From NCBI GenBank assembly GCA_019057775.1, contig JAHLWT010000037.1:1-53493 (forward strand): DNA of 53,493 nucleotides, read 5' to 3'. The translations under genes and the position numbers were made by a program. Positions 16,260 through 25,285 of the stretch are shown here, one piece after another (positions within the stretch are counted from its first letter, which is position 1; each line of letters starts with the position of its first letter). Under the pieces are notes generated by a model. The model did not search any database. It saw only the letters and a program-made list of their open reading frames with translations, and was not told the DNA's origin. The DNA comes from Promethearchaeota archaeon. GTDB taxonomy: Archaea; Asgardarchaeota; Lokiarchaeia; Sigynarchaeales; SOKP01.

Positions 16260-16775
16260 TCACATTCTGTTCTCATTTAAGAAACTCTTAACCCAGAGAG
16301 AATATAAGATCCAATCATTTTCCCCCATTGGTTTAATATAGAAATTATTTCCAGAAAAATCGTAAAAAAAGTATTGGTTTGGGTTTGAACTTATTTTTCC
16401 AATTATATAACGTAAAACCAATGAATATATAATGAGTAAAAATCCAATTCCTAATAAGGGAATTCCCCTTTCACCTAAAACTTGGTGAAATATAAGAAAA
16501 AAAATACCAAGAATTACGGTGGTAAGACCTAATACATAAACACCGTTAGACAAAAGATTATATAACCTCCATTTATGAAATTTTTTCCTACACTCTTGAC
16601 AGGTAGGAACTTCTAGCCTAAACGTTAAATTGTCTCTTTTCTTTAGTTTTCTAATAAAATTAGGTTTCTCAGTTTGTTTATATATATATAATTCAGGGTA
16701 GGGATCTCCTGAATAGCACACAACACATCGTACTTTACTCAGTATCTCTTGGTTCTTTTTCTCATCAATGCCCAT
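16260..16775 (-). CDS. membrane protein with N-terminal zinc ribbon
   Basis: 171 aa. Two CxxC pairs (CVVC near residue 17 and CQEC near residue 60) form a ribbon facing the cytoplasm, followed by two transmembrane helices (about 77-95 and 100-120) and a C-terminal soluble part of about 50 residues. No named family is recognised. The ribbon is of the same general kind as those at 14045, 20813 and 8870. It converges with the serine hydrolase gene. Confidence 0.7.
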   Translation of the reverse strand: MGIDEKKNQEILSKVRCVVCYSGDPYPELYIYKQTEKPNFIRKLKKRDNLTFRLEVPTCQECRKKFHKWRLYNLLSNGVYVLGLTTVILGIFFLIFHQVLGERGIPLLGIGFLLIIYSLVLRYIIGKISSNPNQYFFYDFSGNNFYIKPMGENDWILYSLWVKSFLNENRM

Positions 16776-16878
16776 TATTTTTCAATAGAAAATTTATTGG
16801 ATACATTTAAAATAATAGGAATTCTAATATTTAAACTATTAAATTCAAAAAAAAAAGATTCAAAAAAAAATCTCAATT

Positions 16879-17286
16879 TCATTCCTTCTTAATTTTAAAA
16901 ATTGAAAACGTTCCACTTGCTTTTGCTACGAGAGTTTCACCATTACGTAATTCAGATTCAAGAATTCCAAATCTTTTACCCTTGTGTATAACATTAGTAT
17001 CACAAATTACTTTTCCATCCTTAACATATTTAAAATAAGAGATTTTTATTTCTACTGTAGCACAGAGCTCATCATCTCCTAATAAAGAATAAAGTGCTCC
17101 CCCCATACCAGTATCTGCCATAGAATATAAAACTCCTCCATGTAAAACTTTATGTGGATTCATTAATGCTTCTTTAACATCCAAAACACATTGAGAAAAT
17201 CCTTTACTTAATTTAGTAAAGTTAAAACCAAGTAACTCTCCAAATGGGTGAAACCCTTTAGATTCAAAAGGAAATTTTAGTGGCAT
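16879..17286 (-). CDS. PaaI-type hotdog thioesterase
   Basis: 135 aa, a full hotdog domain. The signature helix region is KVLHGGVLYSMADTGMGGAL, including the HGG motif, followed by the strands CATVEIKISYFK and GKRFGILESEL and the end VAKASGTFSIF. These enzymes hydrolyse acyl-CoA thioesters, commonly phenylacetyl- or medium-chain acyl-CoA, in the cytoplasm. It is a single gene. It fits the many acyl-CoA enzymes elsewhere in the window by removing stalled intermediates, which is inferred. Confidence 0.9.
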   Translation of the reverse strand: MPLKFPFESKGFHPFGELLGFNFTKLSKGFSQCVLDVKEALMNPHKVLHGGVLYSMADTGMGGALYSLLGDDELCATVEIKISYFKYVKDGKVICDTNVIHKGKRFGILESELRNGETLVAKASGTFSIFKIKKE

Positions 17287-17607
17287 AGTCTAATAACACT
17301 CTCTACAAATTTAATGTTTATCATTGAAAAAAAAATGTAGGATTAATTATGATAATTCAAAAGAAGGTCGGTTCACTTTCAAAAGCTCTCTCTGGAGGGT
17401 TTATTTTTGCGGCTTCTTCAGATGAGAGGCATTATTAACTTTTAAAAAAGTTTGCAAGATGGACTTTATTGATATTTTAGAGGAAAATAAAATTGAAAAT
17501 AGAATTGTTTATGAAGTCTCTAAATATTAAATCTATAAATAGAGTAACATCACTAAAACTTGGTTTATAATATTAACCAACTTAATTTTATATAAAGGTA
17601 TGAAAAG
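17287..17607. other. intergenic region with relic-like short frames
   Basis: This 321-base gap holds no full gene. A 29-codon frame at 17349-17438 and a short frame from 17460 give protein-like strings, and on the minus strand a string ending in ERAFESEPTFF has no start. They may be fragments of a decayed gene. The right end should carry the promoter of the dehalogenase gene at 17608; a TATA-like CTATAAATAG is seen near 17533. Confidence 0.35.
17349..17438 (+). CDS. 29-residue frame, possibly a gene relic
   Basis: ATG 17349 to TAA 17438. The peptide contains VGSLSKALSGGFIFAASSDE, which resembles the LSKALGG segment of alpha-oxoamine-synthase-type PLP enzymes. AGGA stands a few bases before the ATG. 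The frame is too short to be an enzyme. It may be a relic, a small gene or chance. Confidence 0.2.
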   Translation: MIIQKKVGSLSKALSGGFIFAASSDERHY

Positions 17608-18501
17608 ATGGAAATTTTACGCACTCCAGATGAAAACTTTAAGGATATACCAAATTTTCCCTTTAAGCCACATTATTTTGAAGTTGACGGAATAAGAATC
17701 CATTACGTCGATGAAGGACCTAAAGATACAGAAGTAGTCTTATTAATGCATGGTGAACCCTCGTGGTCGTTTTTATATAGACATATGATCCCTATTATTG
17801 TAAACGCAGGGTATAGGACGATAGCGCCAGATTTAGTTGGATTTGGAAAGTCTGATAAACCTACTCAGCAAGGTGATCATACATATCGCAAGCATGTAAA
17901 ATGGATGAAGCAATTGGTAAAAGAACTTGATCTTCAAAGAATCACATTATTCTGTCAGGATTGGGGTTCTCTGATTGGTCTTAGGATTGCAATTGAAGAG
18001 CAAGATCGTTTTAGGAGAATCTTTTTATCCAATGGTGGATTGCCAACAGGAGAGCAAAGAATGTCTAAGGCATTTCTCAATTGGCAAGAATTCTCTAAGA
18101 ACACACCTAAATTCATGGTAGGAAGGATAGTACAAGGAGCTACAACTACTAAATTATCAAGAAACATATTAAAAGCGTATGATGCGCCGTTTCCGGATGA
18201 TAAATTTAAAGCAGGACCCAGAATTTTACCATCTCTCGTCCCAACAACTAAAGACGATCCAGAACATGAAGCAAACAAAAATGCATGGGAGCAATTTCTA
18301 AAATGGGAAAAACCTTTTTTCACTGCATTTGGTGATAGTGATCCCATTACAAAAGGTGGAGAGAAACCCTGGGAAGACCATGTTCCTGGAGCTCAAGGAC
18401 AAAATCATGTTCTTATTAAAGGTGGAGGACATTTTATTCAAGAAGATAAAGGTCCTGAACTCGCAGAACTAATAATAAAGTTTATCAAACAAAATCCATA
18501 A
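17608..18501 (+). CDS. haloalkane dehalogenase-type alpha/beta hydrolase
   Basis: 297 aa. The oxyanion/HGEP motif is LLMHGEPSWSFLYRHMIP. The nucleophile elbow reads FCQDWGSLIG, giving Asp118 followed by the halide-binding-type Trp119, as in haloalkane dehalogenases rather than the Ser of esterases. The acid is probably Asp245 in FGDSDPIT and the base His275 in GGGHFIQED. The cap domain between is of normal size. Such enzymes replace a halogen with hydroxyl. Natural substrates are often unknown, and some relatives may act on other leaving groups. It is a single gene with a TATA-like upstream region. Confidence 0.88.
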   Translation: MEILRTPDENFKDIPNFPFKPHYFEVDGIRIHYVDEGPKDTEVVLLMHGEPSWSFLYRHMIPIIVNAGYRTIAPDLVGFGKSDKPTQQGDHTYRKHVKWMKQLVKELDLQRITLFCQDWGSLIGLRIAIEEQDRFRRIFLSNGGLPTGEQRMSKAFLNWQEFSKNTPKFMVGRIVQGATTTKLSRNILKAYDAPFPDDKFKAGPRILPSLVPTTKDDPEHEANKNAWEQFLKWEKPFFTAFGDSDPITKGGEKPWEDHVPGAQGQNHVLIKGGGHFIQEDKGPELAELIIKFIKQNP

Positions 18502-18561
18502 ACCTATTGTCTTGGATTTAAATCAATAAAACCTCAACGTAGCAAATAAAAATAGACAATT

Positions 18562-19158
18562 TTATTTTTTAATACTGGCTATTAAGAGAAGGATAGATTC
18601 CCCTCTTGCTTTTAACAGCTTTTTTTCTGCTATCCCATCCATCTCTTTAGAAGGTAGCACATATTCTTTTAATACCCTTTTATAAAGTAAATATTCGTCC
18701 TTCCCACTGATAAAAGGATCCACTCTTTCTGAGATGATGTACTCGTCAATATTTTTTTTTTTTCCATTATTATTACCTTCCGTGATGTCAAAGCGATTTT
18801 GTTTATACTCTAGAAAGCAGTGGGTCATAGGGACATAGGGGATATCATATTTTTTCAGAATTTCATTGACTCCAGTAGTAATTTCCTCAGTGAATTTATA
18901 AACGCAAACGTGCTTATAAAGTGGTATATTAAGCTCTCTGGCCAACCCCGCAATAATCGCGTGCTTTGAAGTACATGTACCTTTTTTTTCTTTAAAGAGA
19001 ATCATTTCATCATCATAGTTTGAATTATAACCATAGTCTAGATTATGAACATAATAACAAGCATCCTTAAAAGAGGTGATATTTAACTCTAAGAATTTTT
19101 TTGATATTTTTCCTGAAGGTGTAATTTCTTTATCAGGTAACTTCTCATATGAATCCAT
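18562..19158 (-). CDS. transglutaminase-like cysteine protein
   Basis: 198 aa. The triad of the transglutaminase/protease fold is visible: Cys in KKGTCTSKHAIIAGLARELN, His in PMTHCFLEY and Asp in NRFDITEGN. Archaeal members are usually cysteine peptidases or amidases. No signal peptide or membrane helix is present. A poly-Lys/Asn insert follows the Asp. The substrate cannot be told. It converges with the dehalogenase gene and is alone on its strand. Confidence 0.8.
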   Translation of the reverse strand: MDSYEKLPDKEITPSGKISKKFLELNITSFKDACYYVHNLDYGYNSNYDDEMILFKEKKGTCTSKHAIIAGLARELNIPLYKHVCVYKFTEEITTGVNEILKKYDIPYVPMTHCFLEYKQNRFDITEGNNNGKKKNIDEYIISERVDPFISGKDEYLLYKRVLKEYVLPSKEMDGIAEKKLLKARGESILLLIASIKK

Positions 19159-19500
19159 AATGATTTTACTATGTGATTTTATGTTTTAATAAATTATCTT
19201 TATAATCAATAAAGTTCCTCAGATTTAACGGTCAAAAGCAAAAAATGATAATATAAGTCGATTGAGGCTTAAAACAGAATAAAAGCTATTAATAATAGAT
19301 GTTAAATTGTTATAAAATCAATTCATTCAGATATTTTATATAATTGGCATAGTGTATTTAAATTCACAATAAGGTAATATTAGGGTGATAATCTTCAATT
19401 GAAACCACCACTCTCTCTTATCTTTATAAACATAGAATGGAAGACTATTTATTCTATTTCAAATTTATAATCTGAATAAATAGTCCACTTTGAGTATTTT
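19159..19500. other. divergent intergenic region
   Basis: Nothing coding is seen in these 342 AT-rich bases. They lie between the leftward transglutaminase-like gene and the rightward longin-like gene and so must hold both promoters. Candidate TATA-like runs occur near 19334 and 19427 (TCTTTATAAA), but I cannot choose between them. Confidence 0.4.
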
Positions 19501-20253
19501 ATGAAAGTCTTTAATGAAGTTAAAATGTACGAGAAGATTTTGGAGAATAAGCTAACTGAAATTGCAACACTCTCATATAATTTTAATAATATCCCTCCAA
19601 TCATCGGTATTATAGTAGCAAACAAATTTGGAAACACATTATTAGTCCTTGAATATGGAAATGAGCTTAAACATAATTACGGGCCAATTAAATCATATTT
19701 GTCAGAAGACGATAAGAATTTCTTAGATATCGATTTGATCTCGATGTATTTTAGCTCGTTAAAAGTTTTTGCAGGAGAAACTAATATTCAAAATTTATCA
19801 AATCTGGAAATTCATGGATCTAATATAAAAGTCCAGATCTATTTTTTATTTGATAAATATATGATAATCCTATTTCTTAATTCAAAAGTGGATTTTAACC
19901 TAAAAGAAAAGACACAAATTATACGGTTTTTTGAAGAGAAGTTAGAGAGGTATGAATTCGAATTCACCCATTTTAATGCTTTAAATTCGAGAAAAACCAT
20001 TAGAATGATCAAAGATAAAGGAACCTTATGGTTTAAACACTTTAATAAACATTATATACAGACATTTGAAGATGCATTTCTGAAAAAACATGAAATGATT
20101 GATATAGTAATGGACAAAATTAGCCCGATAATTCAAAAAGAATTAGGAGAAAATTTATTAGGACTTCCTGAGGATATTATAAGTAACGTGTCCAAGGAAA
20201 TAAGAAATAAAATCCAAGATAAAATTTGTGAATTTAATCTCGATTTTTATTGA
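19501..20253 (+). CDS. longin-like domain protein
   Basis: 250 aa. Residues about 34-150 show the longin/roadblock-type order: a beta hairpin (IIGIIVANKFGNTLLVLEYG), a helix with conserved hydrophobics (DIDLISMYFSSLKVFAGE), strands (SNIKVQIYFLFDKYMIILFL) and a final helix EKTQIIRFFEEKL. A helical extension of about 90 residues follows. Longin proteins in eukaryotes act in vesicle traffic and with small GTPases, and Asgard archaea carry many. No GTPase gene is adjacent. The fold is inferred from the pattern. The next gene starts 10 bases later, so an operon of two is likely. Confidence 0.6.
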   Translation: MKVFNEVKMYEKILENKLTEIATLSYNFNNIPPIIGIIVANKFGNTLLVLEYGNELKHNYGPIKSYLSEDDKNFLDIDLISMYFSSLKVFAGETNIQNLSNLEIHGSNIKVQIYFLFDKYMIILFLNSKVDFNLKEKTQIIRFFEEKLERYEFEFTHFNALNSRKTIRMIKDKGTLWFKHFNKHYIQTFEDAFLKKHEMIDIVMDKISPIIQKELGENLLGLPEDIISNVSKEIRNKIQDKICEFNLDFY

Positions 20254-20262
20254 AATGTTCTA

Positions 20263-20796
20263 ATGAAAATTGAAAAAAAGAGCTACTTTGCTATTTTCCA
20301 ATTTTTTGGAGGCTTTACTTTATTATATTCAATTGTATTTCTAGCTGCCATTTATGATCAAAATGGGTGGGGTTATTTAGAATTAAAGATATGGGGTTGG
20401 ATGTACCGAAGAGGAATATGGGACTTTTGTATTAGTTGGGGGTTCATTCGGGATCCTTTAGTAATGGTACCAAGCATAATATATACAACCGGGCTCATCA
20501 GTTCTGGACTTTTTATGATAATTAGTGGATTTTATTATATACAAAAATTATTTCGGAAGGAATTACCACCCAGAGAATTAAAACTCATCTGGATTGGTAT
20601 TGGAATAACGCTTATTCTTTTGCCAATAATGTGGATGCTTTGTATTGAGTTTTATTTTTCATCAAGTGATTATATTTATTTAGAAGCTGGAGTTAGTTTC
20701 TTAAGAAACCTTAAACCCAGTGGGCCAGTTATTTGTTCATACATTATTGGTTTTTTAAATCTTGTAATAGCATTATTAACATCCTATAATAGGTGA
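20263..20796 (+). CDS. four-helix membrane protein
   Basis: 177 aa with transmembrane helices near residues 10-30, 65-90, 107-127 and 155-173 and a Trp-rich loop (GWGYLELKIWGWMYRRGIWDF) between the first two. No family is recognised. It starts 10 bases after the longin-like gene, so the two are probably co-transcribed; a membrane partner for the longin protein is possible but unproved. Confidence 0.7.
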   Translation: MKIEKKSYFAIFQFFGGFTLLYSIVFLAAIYDQNGWGYLELKIWGWMYRRGIWDFCISWGFIRDPLVMVPSIIYTTGLISSGLFMIISGFYYIQKLFRKELPPRELKLIWIGIGITLILLPIMWMLCIEFYFSSSDYIYLEAGVSFLRNLKPSGPVICSYIIGFLNLVIALLTSYNR

Positions 20797-20812
20797 TTGA
20801 TTTAAAATTCGA

Positions 20813-21028
20813 TTATCTTCGAAATTTGCTATGATATCTATAAAATCGTTTGTTAATTTTAAAAGGCTTCTCTGGTCTTCTAAAGAAACATTGAAAACAG
20901 CAAATAGAAAGTAAGGTATCTTTCCAGAGATCTTCTGCTCGTGTCTTAGTCATTGAAGGATTGTCATTACAAAAATCTACAAAAGAAATTGATTTCCCGC
21001 AATCAAAACACATCTTTTCAGCTTTCAT
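20813..21028 (-). CDS. small zinc-ribbon protein, paralog of the 14045 gene
   Basis: 71 aa. CFDCGKSI at the start and CCFQCFFRR near residue 43 form a split zinc ribbon; the linker ends in an LWKDTLL helix. The C-terminus is very basic (KINKRFYRYHSKFRR), which suits nucleic-acid contact. The same design occurs in the 67-aa protein at 14045-14248. It converges with the membrane-protein gene. Confidence 0.65.
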   Translation of the reverse strand: MKAEKMCFDCGKSISFVDFCNDNPSMTKTRAEDLWKDTLLSICCFQCFFRRPEKPFKINKRFYRYHSKFRR

Positions 21029-21259
21029 GTATTAACATCCATTATATGATATAAAAGTAAAAGTGGGAGTCAAATTTCATTAGTCCATTCATATTTATTA
21101 ATTATTTCTTTTTGAATTCTTTTCATAATGATATTCCCAAAATAATATAATGATCTGGTTAGAATATTTAATAAGATAAAAAGGATACATAATTACTTAT
21201 TATAATTACGGAATTAGACTTTTTTTATTTACTAGATTTATTTAAACAGTGAATCGATT

Positions 21260-22282
21260 GTGAACTTAGCGTCAAATGCCAATAGAAAACAAGAAATCAT
21301 TGCTTATTTTTTATTAATATTAACTATGGTTATTTGGGGTGGTACATGGCCATTAGGAAGATGGTTAGTGTCTGAAGAAGTTGGTGGAGAAACTATCCCC
21401 CCGTTAATGATAGTAGTAGTTCGATATTTTCTGGCAGTGATTTGCTTCTTTCTTATTCTTAAATTCAAAGAAGGATCTTTAAATTTGAAATTTGTGAAGT
21501 CAAATTGGAAAATGCTGGCATTAATGGGGTTGTTATCTGTAACAATATATCAAGCAGGTTATCTCTTTGGTGAATTCTTCACTGCTGCGAGTGATGCTAG
21601 TATAATGGTCGCAACTAACGCGGTGTGGGTTGTAATTCTGTCTAGTCTTTTCTTAAAAACGGAATTCTTTAACTGGAAAAAAGCTTTTGGAATGCTATTA
21701 GCGTTTATAGCTGTATTCATCGTAGTAGGGTTTTCTCCGAATGTGGATGTCCCAAACCGAATTCTTGGCGACTTTTTAATATTAGCTGCGGCACTTTCTT
21801 ATGCTGTATATACGGTAATATCACGCTTTTTTTTAAATAAAACCCAAAATAATCCTAAAGCTTACCAACCGAGTTCTCTATGGATAATGACTTGGGTTTC
21901 ATTGTTTGGGTTTTTAATTACAGCTCCTATAGCATTATTTATTAGTCCAGAATTTCTTAATCCTGTAGAATATTTCAATATCCCGTCTCGTGTTTGGTGG
22001 GGAATTGCTTATTTAACATTTATTTCTACAATAGGTGCCTATACATTTTATCTAGAAGGTGTTAAACGTTTGAATGCTAGCAGAGCTGCGATATTCCAGA
22101 CTTTAGTACCTTTATTTGGGGTAATTTTTTCTGTTATATTTTTACAGGAAGAATTCGATATTATTGTCTATCCATTTGCCTTAATATTAGTAATAGTTGG
22201 AATAGGTCTGGTTAATCGTAATTCATCAATTAATACCAAAAATCTGAAAAATAAAAAACTTAAATTCACTGAAGAAACGTGA
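21260..22282 (+). CDS. EamA/DMT-family transporter
   Basis: 340 aa, GTG start, about ten transmembrane helices in two EamA halves. Seen: LTMVIWGGTWPLGRWL in the first helix pair, AASDASIMVATNAVWVVILS, the second-half RLNASRAAIFQTLVPLFGVIFSVIFL, and a short charged tail. Members export or import small metabolites such as amino acids or sugars. The GTG is chosen because no ATG lies before the first helix. It stands 84 bases before the GH3 gene and may be co-transcribed; a sugar-related substrate would then be reasonable but is inferred. Confidence 0.9.
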   Translation: MNLASNANRKQEIIAYFLLILTMVIWGGTWPLGRWLVSEEVGGETIPPLMIVVVRYFLAVICFFLILKFKEGSLNLKFVKSNWKMLALMGLLSVTIYQAGYLFGEFFTAASDASIMVATNAVWVVILSSLFLKTEFFNWKKAFGMLLAFIAVFIVVGFSPNVDVPNRILGDFLILAAALSYAVYTVISRFFLNKTQNNPKAYQPSSLWIMTWVSLFGFLITAPIALFISPEFLNPVEYFNIPSRVWWGIAYLTFISTIGAYTFYLEGVKRLNASRAAIFQTLVPLFGVIFSVIFLQEEFDIIVYPFALILVIVGIGLVNRNSSINTKNLKNKKLKFTEET

Positions 22283-22366
22283 AAATTCTAACCCTAAAAA
22301 AACTAAAATTTTCATCAATTTTATTATTTTTCTACTATTTTAATGTTAAAAAGGAAATGATGCATC

Positions 22367-24397
22367 ATGAGTGAAGAAATATCAAAGAGTGAGTTATCAA
22401 AGTTAACTTTTATGAATAGTACTCTTGCTCTTGAAAAAAGAATAGAAGATTTACTGGAACGCTTGACTTTAAAAGAAAAGTTTAAACTCTGTGCAGGAAG
22501 GCGAATGTGGTACACAAAGCCAATAAAAAGATTAGGGATAAAATCATTTGCTATGCATGATGGTCCTCATGGTGTTCGGGTAGATGAGCGAGGCAAAACG
22601 CAGTCTACTTATTTCCCTTCAGCTATTTGTAGAGCTGCTACCTGGAATCCTGAGCTATCTGAAAAATTTGGAATTGCCATTGCACAAGAAGTAAGGGATG
22701 TTGGAGCACAGATGTTACTCGCTCCAGGAATAAACATTCAGAGAACGCCTATGTGTGGGCGAACATTTGAATATCAAACAGAAGATCCATATTTGAATAA
22801 AAAATTAGCCGTTTCAGTTGTAAAAGGTATTCAAAGTCAAAGAATTGCTGCATGTGTAAAACATTTTATTTGTAATAATCAGGAAACTAACCGATTTACC
22901 GTAAGTTCTGAAGTTAATGAAAGAACTTTACAAGAAATATACTTTCCTGCCTTTAAGGCAACTGTTCAAGAAGCAGATGCTTGGTCGATTATGAGTAGTT
23001 ATAATAAAATAAATGGAATCTATGGTTCTGAACACCACCATCTCCTAAGAGAAGTGTTGATGGATGAATGGGGTTTCAGGGGATTCGTCGTTTCGGATTG
23101 GAGTGCTACGGACCGTACTACAAGTACTGAAAGTTGTGTAAATGCAGGTTTAACTCTCGAGATGCCCATTTTAAATATGTATTTCCCCTCTAAAATGAAG
23201 AGAGCTTTTGATGAGGGTAAATTCACAGAAGAAATACTCAATGATAATGTTAAACGTTTGTTGAGGATCATGTTCCTGACTGGTCTTTTTGATGAGGAGT
23301 CTACCTTGCCTCAAGGGAGCCGAAATACCCGTGAACATCAAATTTTAGCTCGTGAAATTGCTGAAGAAGGAATAGTACTCTTAAAGAATGAGGGAGAGCT
23401 TCTGCCATTAAACATGGATAAATTAAAAAAAATAGCTGCAATCGGACCGAACTCGAATATAGAAACATTTTTAGGTGGTGGGAGTTCTACTAATTTTCCC
23501 CCTTATGAGATTACACCCCTTGAAGGATTAAAACAGAAGTGTAAAGGGAAAATTGAGATTATTGATTCCCCTGCGATGGCAGATGTTACTATATTTTTTG
23601 CGGGACTCAGACATATAAAGGGAATGGATGCTGAAGGTGATGATAGGAATACATTTACTTTACCTCCAGAACAAGTTGATCTGATTAAAAAAATTATTAA
23701 AGAAAATTCAAATACAATAGTAGTCATGATCGCTGGAAGTCCAGTATCAATGATCGAATGGATAAATGAGGTTCCTGCCGTACTACAGGCATGGTATGGG
23801 GGAATGGAAACAGGAAATGCGCTTTCTGCCATTCTTTTCGGCGAATTAAGTCCCTCTGGTAAACTTCCCCTAACTTTTCCAAAATATCTATCTGATTCCC
23901 CGGCACACGTATCTGAGCGAACATATCCTGGTGATGAAAAAGTGTTTTACGATGAGGGTATTTTTGTTGGATATCGCCACTTTGATAAAAAAAACATTCA
24001 GCCCCTTTTTCCCTTCGGTCATGGATTATCCTATACTAATTTCACTTGCGAAAATCTCATACTTTCTAATGAAAAACTTACCGAAGATGAAATTCTTACC
24101 ATATCTGTCGATATCATGAATTCAGGGGAATATCCAGGATCGGAAGTTGTTCAGTTATACATACAAGATGTTGAATCAAGTGTAGAAAGACCTCTTAAAG
24201 AACTCAAAGGATTTAAAAAAGTTTATCTTAAACCTGAGGAGAGAGTGACAACTATATTTGAAATAGATAAAAGTGACCTTTCTTTTTATAGTGAAAGTCT
24301 TGGTAAATGGATAGTTGAGAAAGGAAACTTTAACATTTTAATTGGTGGTTCTTCCCGAGATATTCGGCTTCAAACAACGTTTGAATATTTAGGTTGA
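22367..24397 (+). CDS. glycoside hydrolase family 3 beta-glycosidase
   Basis: 676 aa. The N-terminal TIM-barrel domain shows FAMHDGPHGVRV, the KHF motif in CVKHFICNNQETNR, and the nucleophile Asp244 in GFVVSDWSATDR. Next comes the alpha/beta sandwich domain (IVLLKNEGELLPLN, FLGGGSSTN) and a C-terminal fibronectin-III-like domain (PFGHGLSYTNF to the end). It cleaves beta-linked glucosides or xylosides with retention. No signal peptide is present, so imported oligosaccharides are the likely substrate. An upstream transporter gene supports that. The gene is of normal length and intact. Confidence 0.94.
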   Translation: MSEEISKSELSKLTFMNSTLALEKRIEDLLERLTLKEKFKLCAGRRMWYTKPIKRLGIKSFAMHDGPHGVRVDERGKTQSTYFPSAICRAATWNPELSEKFGIAIAQEVRDVGAQMLLAPGINIQRTPMCGRTFEYQTEDPYLNKKLAVSVVKGIQSQRIAACVKHFICNNQETNRFTVSSEVNERTLQEIYFPAFKATVQEADAWSIMSSYNKINGIYGSEHHHLLREVLMDEWGFRGFVVSDWSATDRTTSTESCVNAGLTLEMPILNMYFPSKMKRAFDEGKFTEEILNDNVKRLLRIMFLTGLFDEESTLPQGSRNTREHQILAREIAEEGIVLLKNEGELLPLNMDKLKKIAAIGPNSNIETFLGGGSSTNFPPYEITPLEGLKQKCKGKIEIIDSPAMADVTIFFAGLRHIKGMDAEGDDRNTFTLPPEQVDLIKKIIKENSNTIVVMIAGSPVSMIEWINEVPAVLQAWYGGMETGNALSAILFGELSPSGKLPLTFPKYLSDSPAHVSERTYPGDEKVFYDEGIFVGYRHFDKKNIQPLFPFGHGLSYTNFTCENLILSNEKLTEDEILTISVDIMNSGEYPGSEVVQLYIQDVESSVERPLKELKGFKKVYLKPEERVTTIFEIDKSDLSFYSESLGKWIVEKGNFNILIGGSSRDIRLQTTFEYLG

Positions 24398-24526
24398 ATT
24401 TGAATAACTACACAAATTATTCCTTACTTTTTATATTATTCGAACTTCGTGCTAAGTATTGCAATAAAAACTATATAACGAAGCAAAATAAAGTAACTAC
24501 AACTCAAAAGGAGAAGTAGAAAAATC

Positions 24527-25285
24527 ATGCAAGATGTAGAAAAGGTTTATCAGGATGCATATTACAGAACTAAATGCCTTAAAAGGTTATTCATTCACGA
24601 TATTTCAAATTTATTCCAGATAATCAGTAATTCTATTGAGCTCTGTGAATCGCTGCTAAAAAACGGAGTAGAAAGAGAGAATATTATGGAGTATTTCCAA
24701 ATGATTATGCAGCAATTAACCCAAGGGAAAAAGTTAATTAGAAATGTTGGAAGTCTTTCAGAATTGGAAGAATTCGAAGTACCTTTAGAACCTGTGGAAG
24801 TGTTTTCTAAGTTAAGAAGTGCGATCGATTTTACTCGTATTAGCTTTCCTAAAAGGGAGATTGATATTAAAGTTATTTCTGATTACAGAAACGTCTACGC
24901 CTTGGTAAATGAGCTATTGAGTGAAGTATTTGAAAACATAATCATGAACTCTATTAAGTATAATAAAAATAAAGTTGTCCAGATAGAAGTAATAATTTCT
25001 AAAGTTGATATGCACTACAAGAACCATGTAAAGATCGAGTTTAAAGATAATGGTATAGGTATAGATGATGCTAGAAAAGGAACAATCTTTCAAGAAGTTG
25101 ATTTAAAACGCAGACACTCTAAGGGTATGGGAATCGGGCTTTCATTAGTTTCTAAATTAATAGGGTTGTACGGTGGAGAGATTTGGGTTGAAAACCGTAT
25201 AAAGGGAGATTCAACAAGGGGTAGCAATTTCATAATCTTAATTCCACTAGCAAAAAAAACAAGGGTGATGTTTAATGACAAATAG
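24527..25285 (+). CDS. soluble sensor-less histidine kinase
   Basis: 252 aa. The phospho-acceptor helix carries His24 in RLFIHDISNLFQII. The ATPase domain shows an N-box ENIIMNSIKYNKN, the G1 box FKDNGIGID, and the G2 box GMGIGLSLVSKLIGLYGGEIWVE. There is no transmembrane helix, PAS or other input domain. It probably phosphorylates the receiver protein encoded by the next gene, whose start overlaps by 11 bases. Translation coupling of a kinase with its regulator supports a pair. An unnamed partner may provide the input. A clear AAAGGAG site lies before the ATG. Confidence 0.88.
   Translation: MQDVEKVYQDAYYRTKCLKRLFIHDISNLFQIISNSIELCESLLKNGVERENIMEYFQMIMQQLTQGKKLIRNVGSLSELEEFEVPLEPVEVFSKLRSAIDFTRISFPKREIDIKVISDYRNVYALVNELLSEVFENIIMNSIKYNKNKVVQIEVIISKVDMHYKNHVKIEFKDNGIGIDDARKGTIFQEVDLKRRHSKGMGIGLSLVSKLIGLYGGEIWVENRIKGDSTRGSNFIILIPLAKKTRVMFNDK

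Noticed and set aside
21080..21170. short minus-strand frame encoding KRIQKEIINKYEWTNE
   Set aside because: Only 18 codons from its ATG, with no ribosome-binding site or family. Probably chance, though the open frame extends slightly upstream.
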